Below, in pieces: positions 21,776 through 32,704 of a DNA stretch of 64,000 bases (the stretch's first letter is position 1; every line of letters begins with the position of its first letter). This DNA comes from Lithodes maja (taxonomy: Eukaryota; Arthropoda; Malacostraca; Decapoda; Lithodidae). The position numbers and the translations under genes are program-made. The stretch is from positions 1 to 64,000 of the forward strand of contig JBAKBP010004261.1 of NCBI GenBank assembly GCA_037953745.1. The letters run 5' to 3'. The notes under the pieces were generated by a model. It was not told the origin of the DNA, did no database searches, and worked only from the letters and a program-made list of their open reading frames with translations.

Positions 21776-22502
21776 GACACACGGACAGCGTCGGGTCCCA
21801 CCTAGTGAAGTAAAAGTTTTGTTTAGCTCGCCCATAACTTCCACACACACTGGTTTACTGTATATAACACACGGACAGGTAACAGCCGTCACCATCACAT
21901 CTTATACTCACAAACTCAGGAATGGCGAAGGTACACACGGACAGCGTCGGGTCCCACCTAGTGAAGTAAAAGTTTGTTTAGCTCGCCCATAACTTCCACA
22001 TACACTGGTACACTTTATATAACACACGGACAGGTAACAGCCGTCACCATCACATCTTATACTCACAAACTCAGGAATGGCGAAGGTACACACGGACAGC
22101 GTCGGGTCCTACCTAGTGAAGTAAAAGTTTGTTTAGCTAGCCCATAACTTCCACATACACTGGTACACTGTATATAGGACAGGTAACAGCCGTCACCATC
22201 ACATCTTATACTCACAAACTCAGGAATGGCGATGGTACACACGGACAGCGTCGGGTCCCACCTAGTGAAGTAAAAGTTTGTTTAGCTCGCCCATAATTTC
22301 CACATACACTGGTACACTGTATATAACACACGGACAGGTAACATCCGTCACCATCACATCTTATACTCACAAATTCAGGAATGGCGAAGGTACACACGGA
22401 CAGCGTCGGGTCCCACCTAGTGAAGTAAAAGTTTGTTTAGCTCGCCCATAACTTCCACATACACTGGTACACTGTATATAACACACGGACAGGTAACAGC
22501 CG
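21776..22502. repeat. 155-bp satellite, left block
   Basis: ACAGCGTCGGGTCC recurs at about 21785, 21941, 22096, 22245 and 22400, giving spacings of 149-156 bp. The unit contains CACCTAGTGAAGTAAAAGTT, AGCTCGCCCATAACTTCCAC, GGACAGGTAACAGCCGTCAC and CTCAGGAATGGCGAAGGTAC. Short ORFs in it repeat with it and are not genes. Confidence 0.93.
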
Positions 22503-22520
22503 GGTTCCATTTTTTGGACT

Positions 22521-23124
22521 TTAACCCCTTCGGCACCGCGCGGCCATCCCGCTCAGTAGGCCTACATACCGCTCCCAGCCTTCATCCCTCCCACGCGCAT
22601 TATCCACCCACTAAACCTTGCCAAATACCCATTAATTTGTATAGTAGAGTAGTTAGGTACAACAGGATAGCAGTATTAGAAGTATTAGAAGTATTAGAAA
22701 TAGTATCAGTAGTAGAAGTTATCAAATGTTCCCTACTAAATACACGTAAATAATAATAATGATAATAATAATAATAAATGGCATAATAATGCGTATGAAG
22801 ACCAAGATGGCGAATGCATGGAGACACAAAAGCACTATAATCCTGTGTGGGTGGGGCCTAGGGGAAAACTGGGCCCTGGGGAAAAAATCTCCCTCTCATT
22901 AGTCGAGCCTCGGTGACGTCACAGGGCTCTGGTTGGCTGCTGGGGAAAGGGGCGGAGCTTCCTACACCCCCCAGTGTGACATACAGTACCATAGATAGAG
23001 CCCCAGGCAGCAAAACCGACTGGCAGCATTTCTTTTAATTTATCACGTACGTGTGTACGGAACGTTATATTTTACTGAAGCGCTTATCAAGTATATGTGT
23101 ACGTGACGGTGCCGAGGAGGTTAA
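22521..23124. mobile_element. TTAA-flanked non-autonomous element inserted in the 155-bp satellite, 604 bp
   Basis: TTAA at 22521 and 23121 flank inverted ends CCCCTTCGGCACCGCG (left) and, read inward, CCTCCTCGGCACCGTCACG (right). That is the same arrangement as the 211-214 bp MITEs at 14128 and 49378, which also start CCC(C/A)TT. The interior has an AGTATTAGA run, an AAT microsatellite and GC-rich unique sequence, but no transposase ORF. The satellite is interrupted between ACAGCCG (22503) and TCACCATC (23262). The interruption is about 140 bp longer than the TTAA element on its right side, so some extra sequence came with it. Confidence 0.7.
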
Positions 23125-23261
23125 AAGTCCTCTGTAGCCCAAAATAGGGAATTCTACTTGGTGTCATTCGATTTTTCTCGGCGAGCTGCTTCTAGACATG
23201 GTCTTAGATTTTATTTTCGCCCAGCCATTCGCCCAGAATCGAAAATATGTTTCTCAAAAAC

Positions 23262-23590
23262 CTCACCATCACATCTTATACTCACAAACTCAGGAATGGC
23301 GAAGGTACACACGGACAGCGTCGGGTCCCACCTAGTGAAGTAAAAGTTGGTTTAGCTCGCCCATAACTTCCACATACACTGGTACACTGTATATAACACA
23401 CGGACAGGTAACAGCCGTCACCATCACATCTTATACTCACAAACTCAGGAATGGCGAAGGTACACACGGACAGCGTCGGATCCCACCTAGTGAAAAGTAA
23501 AAGTTTGTTTAGCTCGCCCATAACTTCCACATACACTGGTACACTGTATATAACACACGGACAGGTAACAGCCGTCACCATCAAACAAAA
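23262..23590. repeat. 155-bp satellite, right block
   Basis: The satellite resumes with TCACCATCACATCTTATACT and continues for about two units (ACAGCGTCG at about 23315 and 23470). Confidence 0.9.
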
Positions 23591-24281
23591 TTAGACTTAT
23601 ATTTTGCATGTAATCCACTCTCACCAGGTGTCCCTCCCATCAACCAACTATCTCACACACAGAGTCTCTTCCCCATTGTGTGTCTTCTTCATCTTATATT
23701 CACAAACTCAGGAACGGAGAAGATAGAATATTTCAGTATCCCCCAGACCCATCTGGGAGGAGGGTTTTCACCTACTTTCACACACGTAGAGTCTCTTCCC
23801 CATTATATGTCTTCGCCGAAGTAGACGTAGATTGTGCTCTCATCAGGTGGCAGGCTGAGGGAAGTGCAATATTACCTTAGAGCCGAATATTTCAGTTTCC
23901 CCAGCCCCATCTGGGGAGGCGGGTTTTCACCTACTTTCACACACACACATATATATGCAAGTAGTACGGCTCTAAATAAAAACGTCGTATATACTGAGGG
24001 AAGTGAGATATTACCTGAGAGCCGAATATTTCAGTACGGCTCTAAATAAAAAAGTCGTATATACTGAGGGAAGTGAGATATTACCTGAGAGCCAAATATT
24101 TCAGTTTCCCCCAGGACCCATCTAGGGAGGGGGGTTTTCACCCACTTTCACGCACACATCAGCCTTATGTCAGTTAGAACTCACATTACCCAAGTTAATC
24201 CTGTAGAAAAACAGGGCGTAACAACCACCCCCCACACGTTAGCCCCGCACTCACCACCGCGCCAGTAACCAAGCACTAGTC

Positions 24282-24680
24282 ATGGAGCCCACACGTCCCT
24301 CGCGCTCGCTCCCTGATGACACAACCAGCCCTCCCTCTGGTGGTGTTAGCCACCGTGGAAGGTAGAGGGTGGCTGCTAAAGACCCTAGCCACCAGTACGA
24401 CACGTCCTACAGCTCGGAGGACGAAACACCAGCACCCAAAGCACGGAAAACACGTGCAAGCACGGCAAAGGTACAGAGGTACGTCATTGGTGTTCCGGGA
24501 CACTGCCACCACGACCCAGGCCACTGCAACAACCACCACCACTGCTATCCCTACGCAGGAGGCCGTCCTAGGGCTGCAGAACCTACGGGGGCAATTAAAA
24601 TCAAAGGCACGGGCTTAGGGAAGAGAACCCGCAGGGTTAAGCAGCACACCTTCCTACCCCTTCTAAACACGCTCTGTTGA
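24282..24680 (+). pseudogene. Gag-like fragment with in-frame stop
   Basis: An ATG (MEPTRPSRSL) opens a frame that meets TAG at 24363 and then continues VAAKDPSHQYDTSYSSEDE, a basic and acidic low-complexity stretch. A second frame carries TQEAVLGLQNLRGQLKSKAR. The leader plus first codons (GCGCCAGTAACC then ATGGAGCCCACACGTCCC) recur at 26.81-26.85 kb, so this is a multicopy element start. It may be the gag end of the gypsy family whose integrase scrap follows at 24.83 kb. That link is inferred from proximity. Confidence 0.4.
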
Positions 24681-24825
24681 GTGTCGACTCTGGGCTAAGG
24701 ATACTGAAAAAACGTGCCCTTTGTTCCATTTCGTTTAATGGTATATTTGTTGGTGAATAAAACGGTTCTAAATAAAAAACAGTTGTATATAGCTCCTATA
24801 TGATATGTAAACGTAGATTGTGCCT

Positions 24826-25062
24826 CACAAAAAGCCTAGGGTTTAGTCCCAATGAGTTAGTTTTTGGACATCAGGTCAACATGTTTAGAGAAATCTGGGA
24901 GGGCACAGCAAAACCATGTTCCATGTTAAAGTATGTCCTCGAGAGCAGAGAGAGAATGCTGAGAAGCCTAGAGTTGGCAGGTAGGAATTTGGTAGGGTCG
25001 CAAGCACTTATGCAGGACAGGTATGATGAGAAGACAAAACTCCTGGAGTTTAAGGGGTGGCA
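24826..25062 (+). pseudogene. Ty3/gypsy integrase C-terminal fragment
   Basis: SLGFSPNELVFGHQV, then SRERMLRSLELAGRNLV, match the integrase of the large gypsy element at 39.9-42.4 kb almost residue for residue (there GFSPNELVFGHQV and SRERMLRSLELAGRNLV). No catalytic DDE residues are included. The fragment then runs into the local repeat. It shows that a relative of the 39-42 kb element was once inserted here. Confidence 0.85.
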
Positions 25063-27017
25063 GGCTGAGGGAAGTGAGATATTACGTGAGAGCCGAATAT
25101 TTCAGTTTCCCCCAGACCCATCTGGGGAGGCGTATTTTCACCTACTTTCACACACACACACATATGCGAGTAGATGGATCTAAATAAAGAAAAGTCTTAT
25201 AATAACCCCGAACTGGCCCTTCTCACCAGGTAGTCTGGGGGAAGGCTTACATGCCTTGAGAGTTGAATGTTTCAGTTTCCACCAGACCAGCTGGGAGGAG
25301 GGTTTTCACCTACTTTTGCCCATCTTATATGTAGACGTAGATTGTACCCTCACCAGGTGGCAGCCTGAGGGAAGTGATATATTGCCTTAGAGCCTAATAT
25401 ATCAGTTTCCCCCAGACCCATCTGGGGAGGCGGGTTTTCACACACACACACATATATATACGAATAGTACCCTTGAATGATGAGACTGTTACACAAACAA
25501 CGGCTCTATGAGAGCCGAATATATCAGTTTCCCCCAGACCCTTGAATGATGAGACTGTTACACAAACAACGGCTCTAAATAAAAAAGTCATATATAATCC
25601 CGAATTGACCCTTACCACATTTGGCTGGATTATCAGTTTCCCCCAGACCCTTGAATTATGAGACTATTACACAAACAACGGCCCATAACTTCCATAGGGT
25701 CCCACCTACACTACACGTATACATCCAAGTTCGTAGATTGTGCTCTCACCAGGTGGTTTGGGGGAAAGCTTACATTCCTTTAGAGTCAAATGTTTCAGTT
25801 TCCACCAGACCAGCTGGGAGGAGCTCTAAATAAAAAAGGATCGTACATAACCCCAAATTGACCCTTACCACATTTGGATGGATTGGAAAGGGTTAGATAA
25901 AAAAACATCAGCCAATCTTACATGCATACGTAGATTGTGCTCTCACCAGGTAGTCTGGAGGAAGTATAACATTCCTTGAGAGTCCAATGTTTTAGTTTCC
26001 ACCAGACCAGCTGGAGAGGAGGGTTTTCACCTACTTTCACATATATATATATATATATATATAGTTGGTGGGACCCTGTGGAAGCTAGCACAATCTAGTA
26101 AGATTGGCTTGACCAACTGGTTTGAGGGAAGTTGTAATATTGACACTTCTCCCCAGACTATCTGGTGAGAGCACAATCTATGTCTAGATGTCAGATGGGC
26201 TAGCGTCGGGTCCCACCCACATTAATCACGTATACTAGTACATTAATAATAAAGTCCTGGGTAAGCCCATCTTATATATATATATACGTAGATTGTGCTC
26301 TCACCAGGTGGTAGGTTGAGGGAAGTGAATATTACCTGAGAGCCGCATATTTCAGTTTCCCCCAATCTCCCACCAGGTAGGCTGGGGTAACTCGATACCA
26401 GAGAGCCGGATATTACAAGTTTCCCTCAGACCCAGCTGGGGAGGCGGGTTTTCAAGTTACCGCCGAATTTATCACACACGTATAATGTACACATAGACTA
26501 TCTCACACACTCACCAACAAGTATAAGTCAATCTTAAATGTACTCTCACTATATTAAAAGTTTCCCTCAGATCCATCTGGGGAGGCGGGTTTTCGAGTTA
26601 CAACCTACTTTCTCACACACGTATACTGTACATATAGACTATCTCACACAGTCATATACTTGGTTAAGTCAATCTGACATGTACAGAGCTTTTGAACACC
26701 TACCAAAACCGCGCGCGTTTATAGTCAGGCGGCTGAAAATTGGTGTGTATATAATACTACATGTCAACTCTGGATACCACCCCGCCCGCACTCCTGCATC
26801 GCGCCACCACCGCGCCAGTAACCACCCACTAGTCATGGAGCCCACACGTCCCTCCCTCACTAGACGTAGATTTTGTTCTCTCACCAGGTAGGCTGGGGCA
26901 GCCAGAAATATTGTCTAAGAGCCGAATATTGCAAGCTTCCCTCAGACCTAGCTGGGGAGGAGGGACAAGCCCATCATAGGGTTCCATCAATTATCTGGCA
27001 TAGATAGCGGCCAAGCG

Positions 27018-27256
27018 GCTCGCTTGGTGTAGTGACTAACGTCTCGGACTTCCACCCAGAAGGCCCGGGTTCGCGCCCACGCTCGGCGCATTAAAGATTT
27101 TTATCACAAGCACTGAGTCGTTACCATCCCTCATTAGCAAAGGGATGGGGTAGTAGTACAGGACCCCAATGGAAATACGCCTAATCGGCCTTATTGAGCT
27201 ATCCTTAGCTAGCTTAGCATCCTCTAGCTTTAAGAACTATTATTATTATTATTATA
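27018..27256 (+). mobile_element. tRNA-derived SINE with TTA-repeat tail
   Basis: A near-consensus Pol III A box (TGGTGTAGTGA, 27025-27035) and B box (GTTCGCGCC, 27069-27077) lie at tRNA spacing. A non-coding body follows and ends in a TTA simple repeat at about 27239-27256. This head-body-tail order is that of a SINE. The source tRNA is uncertain and no target duplication was identified. Confidence 0.75.
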
Positions 27257-27308
27257 AAGTTAACTTATTTATTAGAGGAATCCTTCATTATTTCAAATTC
27301 AAGATAAG

Positions 27309-27366
27309 ACATATAATAGAGCTAAAATCACCCTAAAAACTAGGCTAGTTAAGATTGAATTGACCA
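27309..27366 (-). repeat. Inverted fragment of the 184-187 bp satellite
   Basis: GACATATAATAGAGCTAAAA followed by TCACCCTAAAAACTAGGCTA is the exact reverse complement of the satellite core at 1-7.9 kb, and AATTGACCA extends it. A single satellite piece thus sits about 20 kb from the array in opposite orientation. Confidence 0.9.
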
Positions 27367-29340
27367 GGGTAACCCTGTCTGACGTGTTCCAGACCATTTT
27401 TATTCATCAAGTATTTAAACCCAATTGCGTGTCTTCATACATTTTATGTCTTAGCTAGCCTCTGAATCCCATTTTAAACATATATTAGGATGTAAATAAA
27501 ACACAAATTAAATTTGTATATATATATAAATTCATAAACTTAGGTGCGGCGAAAATACACACATGGATAGGTAACAGCCGTCGCCATAAAAACAAATTCC
27601 AGTTTAAAAAGCATTAGCCTTGGTCGGCAACTGGTCACTCCACTAAACTGGCTGTGTATGACCACCCTCCGGCTATTCACAAAACTTAGGGATAGAGATA
27701 TATAAGAATACATTTGTTTAGGAAAGGCGAAGAACAAACTCAAGACGGCGAAGATACATGGATAAGTAACAGGCATCTCCATTAACTTCCACAGGGTCCC
27801 ACCAACTATCTCTCACAAACTCAGTCGGTGGATGGGTTGGTGGACACAAGTTTTGAAGCTCCATTATATGGGCAATTAATTCATGGAATATCGAGTGCAT
27901 ATGGGGCTCGCAAGAAGAGTAATTAAGTGTTAAGGAATATGACCAAAACAAGTTTTGAGAGTAGTTGTATGGGTCAGGAGAGTGTTATGAGTGGGATAGG
28001 GGTGTATAGAGACTCATATAAATTATAATGGAGTGAGAAAAATGAGGGATATGAAGGTCATGATTGATGAACATAATGGAAAGTTGGGTGAGGAGGAGTG
28101 AGGAAGTGGTTTATGAGAGTTGTGGCGGATGGGGTCAAGTACTGGATACACAGGCATAGTTTTGCCTTTTTCCAGAGGATCCACAGAGAATGATAATGGA
28201 GTGAGAAAAATTAGGGATATGAAGGTCATGATTGATGAAAATTTGGGTGAGGAGGAGTGAAGAAGAAAAGGTGCTGGAAAATACTTGAAACCTTTAAATT
28301 AGTTACTTTAACCTCTGAATAAAGTTGTCTTTGCGTTAGATGTGTGCGTTAGATGTGAGGTAATTATAAGAGTGAGATAACTCAACATTTATTTTCGCTA
28401 ATTTGGCAATCTCTGCGCCCTATGGTCGGATATGTTTACCCAGGGACAAGAAAAAGAGAACTGATATTAGGTTGCAGGTTGAAGAGGAAAAACCCTTTAT
28501 TATATAGCCCTACAGGAAGTAAGACACACAAAGGAGGGGGTGAAGAAGAGAGCTCTATGAAGGATAATACAAAAAATATTGCACTGGGAAATACTTGAAA
28601 CCTTTAAATGAGTTACTTTAACCTCTGAAGTTGTCTATGAGTTAGATGTGAGCACAAAACTAATTTTAGAGAGGTAATTATAAGAGTGAGAGAACTCAAT
28701 TTATTTTTGCTAATTTGGCAATCTATGCGCCCTATGGTCGTGCAGTGTTAAGATAGTGTCAGGAATGAGGATGTTGTGTGATGCGGGCACTCTGAAAGAA
28801 AATTTTACAATGAAAGAAATAGGCTTAAAGAACTCATTTTGCGAGAGAGTGGAACGCACTGTCCCAGTATGTAGTTGATTCCGAATCAATAAGGGAGTTT
28901 GAATAATAAAGCATGGGAAAGACAAGATTTGAAGATTGATTATAAAACAAAAAATACATAACAGTAAAAATGTTGCGTCTGCTACCGCCACCAACACCGT
29001 GAACGACCGCAGCAGTGCAAGTACTGGATACACAGGCATAGTAGAGGATCTACTGCATCAGCCATAGCTTCCACAGGAACCAACTAGATAATTTCATTCA
29101 ATAAAGTCCTGGTATACCAGTGACGTTTTCTCATCACACAAAAATTAAACTTATATATATATATATATTCATATGGGAAAAATACAACAGCCGTCTCGCC
29201 ATAAAAAACAAATTCCAGTTTTAAAATCATTAGCCTTGGTCGGCAACTGGTCACTGGCTTCGGGTTGTCCCGCTCACAGGGAATAGGTCAGGGGGGCATC
29301 ATTATTATATTCATATTATTATATTAAAATCCGGCAATAT
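27367..29340. repeat. Degenerate dispersed repeats, no gene seen
   Basis: Recurring pieces include ACAGCCGTCGCCATAAAAAC (27.58 and, slightly altered, 29.19 kb), ACTTCCACAGGGTCCCACC (27.79 kb), ATGATAATGGAGTGAGAAAAA (28.03 and 28.19 kb) and GCGCCCTATGGTCG (28.42 and 28.73 kb). Their ORFs are short and repeat-borne. Confidence 0.65.
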
Positions 29341-30754
29341 ATAAGATAAAGATAAGATAATTATATTATATTTTGTATACATTTTACGAAATCATGAACT
29401 ATAGGTATATACACACAATTTGAACACTTTAATCTATAAAGCAAAGTTCTGAAGATTCTAGACTAATGAAAATAATGTAGTGTCTCGTTTAGGCGATTCG
29501 GTAATTATAACAGTGAGAGTAATATTGGCAACCTCTTTCAGACCTCCATGTTCTTGTATTCCTCATATTTTTGGCCACCCTCACCCACCACCTTTTTCTC
29601 ATCTTTGCATACAAGTCTTCTTTTTCTCGAACACAATTCCACAAATTCAGACCTCCATGTTCTTGTATTCCTCACATTTTTGGCCACCCTCACTCACCAC
29701 CTTTTTCTCATCTTTGCATACAAGTCTCCTTTTTCTCGAATACAATTCCACAAATTCAGACCTCCATGTTCCTCAGGGGGCATCCACATTCAACATACCG
29801 ATTTAGCTTAACCCCCTCACCTCCTGACTGGATGGATTACAAACATGTTACGCAATCTTGAACTATAGTATTGTGTATACACACATTTTGAACACTTTAT
29901 GTATGTTTGTTTGTGTGTGTGTGATCGTGTGTGTATGGTTGTTTGTGTGTGTGATCGTGTGTGTGATCGAAATCTATAAAGCAAAGTTCTGAAGATTCTA
30001 GACTAATAAAAATAATGTAGTGTCTCGTTTAGGTAATTAGGTAATTATAACAGTGAGAGTAATATTGGCAACCTCTGCATCCTATGGTCGTGAGAGGGTA
30101 ATCTTTCCACCACCGTTTTCTCATCTTTGCATACAATTCCACAAATTCAGACGGGGGCATCCACATCCAACATACTGACTCAGCTTAACCCTCTCACCTC
30201 CTAACTGGACGTATTACAAAGATGTTACTCAATCATGAACTATAGTATTGTGTATACACACATTTTGTAACACTTTAATCCAAAAAACAAAGTTCTAAAG
30301 ATTCTAGACTAATGAAAAATAATGTAGTGTCTCGTTTAGGTGATTAGGTAATTATAACAGTGAGAGTAATATTGGCAACCTCTGCATCCAATGGTCGTGA
30401 GAGGGTCATCTTTTCTACGGACAAACATAAATCAATCACAGGGTCTCATCCTCAAGAATTCTAGTGCCACCCTCACCCACCACCGTTTTCTCATCTTTGC
30501 ATACAAGTCTTCTTTTTCTCGAACACAATTCCACAAATTCAGACCTCCATGTTCTTGTATTCCTCATATTTTTGGCCACCCTCACTCACCACCTTTTTCT
30601 CATCTTTGCATACAAGTCTCCTTTTTCTCGAATACAATTCCACAAATTCAGACCTCCATGTTCCTCAGGGGGCATCCACATTCAACATACCGATTTAGCT
30701 TAACCCCCTCACCTCCTGACTGGATGGATTACAAACATGTTACGCAATCGTGAA

Positions 30755-30975
30755 CTATAGGGGGACCGGGATGATACCATTCTTGGCCACCATCTCTTGG
30801 ATCAGTGACTCCACCTCTAATTAAACAAAATTTGCCTTTGTCGGCTGACGTAAGCGAGGTCGCCGGAGCCACTGATAGGTGATGCCTTTGCGTGCCACCA
30901 TCCTTGCCCATGTGTTTAAAGGCCATGCGAAATGATTCGCCCGGAACGACCCAGTTAGCAGACAAGGGTTCGCCG
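30755..30975 (-). pseudogene. DIRS-like reverse transcriptase fragment, copy 1
   Basis: Nearly identical in DNA to 31440-31670 (both contain ACCGGGATGATACCATTCTT). It covers only the leader region before the RT motifs. One T insertion (TAATTAAACAAAA versus TAATAAAACAAAA) shifts the frame. Confidence 0.6.
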
Positions 30976-31322
30976 GCTGGACTACCACCGTTTTCTCATC
31001 TTTTCATACAATTCCACAAATTCAGACCTCCATGTTCCTCGTGGGTCAATCCAACATACTGACTCAGCTTAACCCCGACTGAACGTATTACAAAGATGTT
31101 ACGCAATCGTGAACTATAGTATTGTGTATACACACATTTGAACACTTTAAACTAAGAACAGACTTATGAAAATAATGTAGTGTCTCATTTAGGGAGTAAT
31201 ATTGGCAACCTCTACATCCTATGGTAGTCTCATCCTCAAGAATTCTAGTGCCACCCTCACCCACCACCCTTTTCTCATCTTTGCATACAAGTCTTCTTTT
31301 TCTCGAACACAATTCCACAAAT

Positions 31323-31673
31323 TCAGACGAAGGACACGTTGTGAATATGGAGGTTCAGATAAGACAGGTCTACGACCGGCCTCATCTGAACACTGTCCCT
31401 TTTGGGTACCAGAAAAAGTTTGGATGTAAAAGCTGGGTAATTTTGGGGGACCGGGATGATACCATTCTTGGCCACCATCTCTTGGATCAGTGACTCCACC
31501 TCTAATAAAACAAAATTTGCCTTTGTCGGCTGACGTAAGCGAGGTCGCCGGAGCCACTGCCAGGTGATGCCTTTGCGTGCCACCATCCTTGCCCATGTGT
31601 TTAAAGGCCATGCGAGATGATTCGCCCGGAACGACCCAGTTAGCAGACAAGGGTTCGCCAGCTGGACTACCAC
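31323..31673 (-). pseudogene. DIRS-like reverse transcriptase fragment, copy 2
   Basis: An open 116-aa frame contains WARMVARKGITWQWLRRPRL, then ESLIQEMVAKNGIIPVPQ, then TSKLFLVPKRD and MRPVVDLSYLN. The last two blocks (xxLFLVPK+D, RPVxDLxxLN) are the first RT motifs of DIRS-type and related tyrosine-recombinase retrotransposons. No catalytic YxDD, RNase H, methyltransferase or recombinase is present. It is a remnant copied together with the surrounding repeat. Confidence 0.7.
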
Positions 31674-31849
31674 CGTTTTCTCATCTTTTCATACAATTCC
31701 ACAAATTCAGACCTCCATGTCCCTATCCTATGGTAGTCTCATCCTCAAGAATTCTAATGTCACCCTCACTCACCACCTTTTTTCTCCTCATTGAATAAAA
31801 TTCCACAAATTCAGACCTCCATGTTGTTGTATTCCTGGCCACCACCACC

Positions 31850-32050
31850 ACCACCAACAAAATGTCACCACCACCCCCACCATCACTAATAATACCTCAA
31901 TCAAATTCACCTCCAATATATAGCCCTCCATGTTATGTTCCCCGTATAACGAGGGCCACCCCCACCCCCACTTCCACCACCAAATTGCCATCACCACCAC
32001 CACTAATAATACCACATCCAAATCCACCACCAACATACAGACCTCTATAT
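31850..32050. repeat. CCA-rich simple sequence
   Basis: Imperfect CAC/CCA runs give Pro/Thr-rich and Gly/Trp-rich spurious ORFs on the two strands. Confidence 0.75.
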
Positions 32051-32076
32051 TTTGGTATTCCTCGTAACACGAGGGC

Positions 32077-32640
32077 TGTCGGGAATCTTATTTAACGGTT
32101 AATTGACATATCACTGGTACATGACTATCCCAACAAATAGTTATATAATATAATATTTACCAACGTGGTATTCGTCGATGGGTTTAATCCAGTCCCCCAC
32201 AAACGGCTAGTTCAATTGCATGACATGTAGGAATGTTCACATAATACAATATCATACAATGAACTTAGCTTAGAGGACTGGTGATGTAGGACTGTTGTTA
32301 TATTTAGTTGTAGCCCATGGTGGACTGTGGGTTGAGTCAGAGCCGGGGGAGGAGATGTTTACTCTATGGTGTTGATTGAGAGACTGAGGGCCGGCGTCCG
32401 ATCGCTTCGCGAAATTACATATGGCTGCCGGCTCATAATAATTATAACCCATAACTTGGTTTCATAATACATCTAGAGCTGATGTAGATATTTATACATT
32501 ACAGTTAATATTTAACCTAACTTAAGAATAAACTACAATACACAAAGAACCAGCCGAAATCGTACATGCGATACGATACCGCCAAATTCAAATGTCCTAA
32601 TGGACCTAAAACTGTCGGGATCATTACCCTATTCCCGACA
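32077..32640 (-). repeat. BEL/Pao 3' LTR of the minus-strand copy
   Basis: 564 bp, same length and apparently same sequence as the copy at 38723-39286. In element orientation it begins with a hairpin, TGTCGGGA paired with TCCCGACA 20 nt later. Confidence 0.95.
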
Positions 32641-32704
32641 TATTGCCCGCCACCAAAATGATATACAGGAGCTATATACAGAGAACAACAAAAGGACATC
32701 AAAG

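Larger units (their letters stand above)
23591..27000. repeat. Mosaic of degenerate short repeats
   Basis: A unit built from GTAGATTGTGCTCTCACCAG, GAGAGCCGAATATTTCAGTT, CCCCCAGACC and GGCGGGTTTTCACCTACTTT recurs about a dozen times at irregular spacing, with CA and TA microsatellites between. CTTCCATAGGGTCCCACC and its reverse complement also occur (about 25690 and 26070). Apart from the two gypsy scraps listed separately I see no gene. Confidence 0.8.
29341..31850. repeat. Segmentally duplicated repeat block with a 109-bp tandem core
   Basis: Within 29.54-29.77 kb the unit CAGACCTCCATGTTCTTGTA to ACAATTCCACAAATT repeats every 109 bp. The larger segment from TGTGTATACACACATTTTG through this core is present at 29.4-29.87, 30.24-30.77 and, shortened, at 31.1-31.33 and 31.67-31.85 kb. 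A GT-rich simple repeat lies at about 29.90-29.97 kb. Two copies of a DIRS-like RT piece are embedded and listed separately. Confidence 0.85.

Noticed and set aside
23680..25833. Short ORFs in the 23.6-27 kb repeat mosaic
   Set aside because: They follow the repeat phrases and microsatellites; only the integrase and gag-like scraps show protein similarity.
31862..32095. Proline-rich 77-aa ORF
   Set aside because: It is a translation of CCA-type simple sequence.
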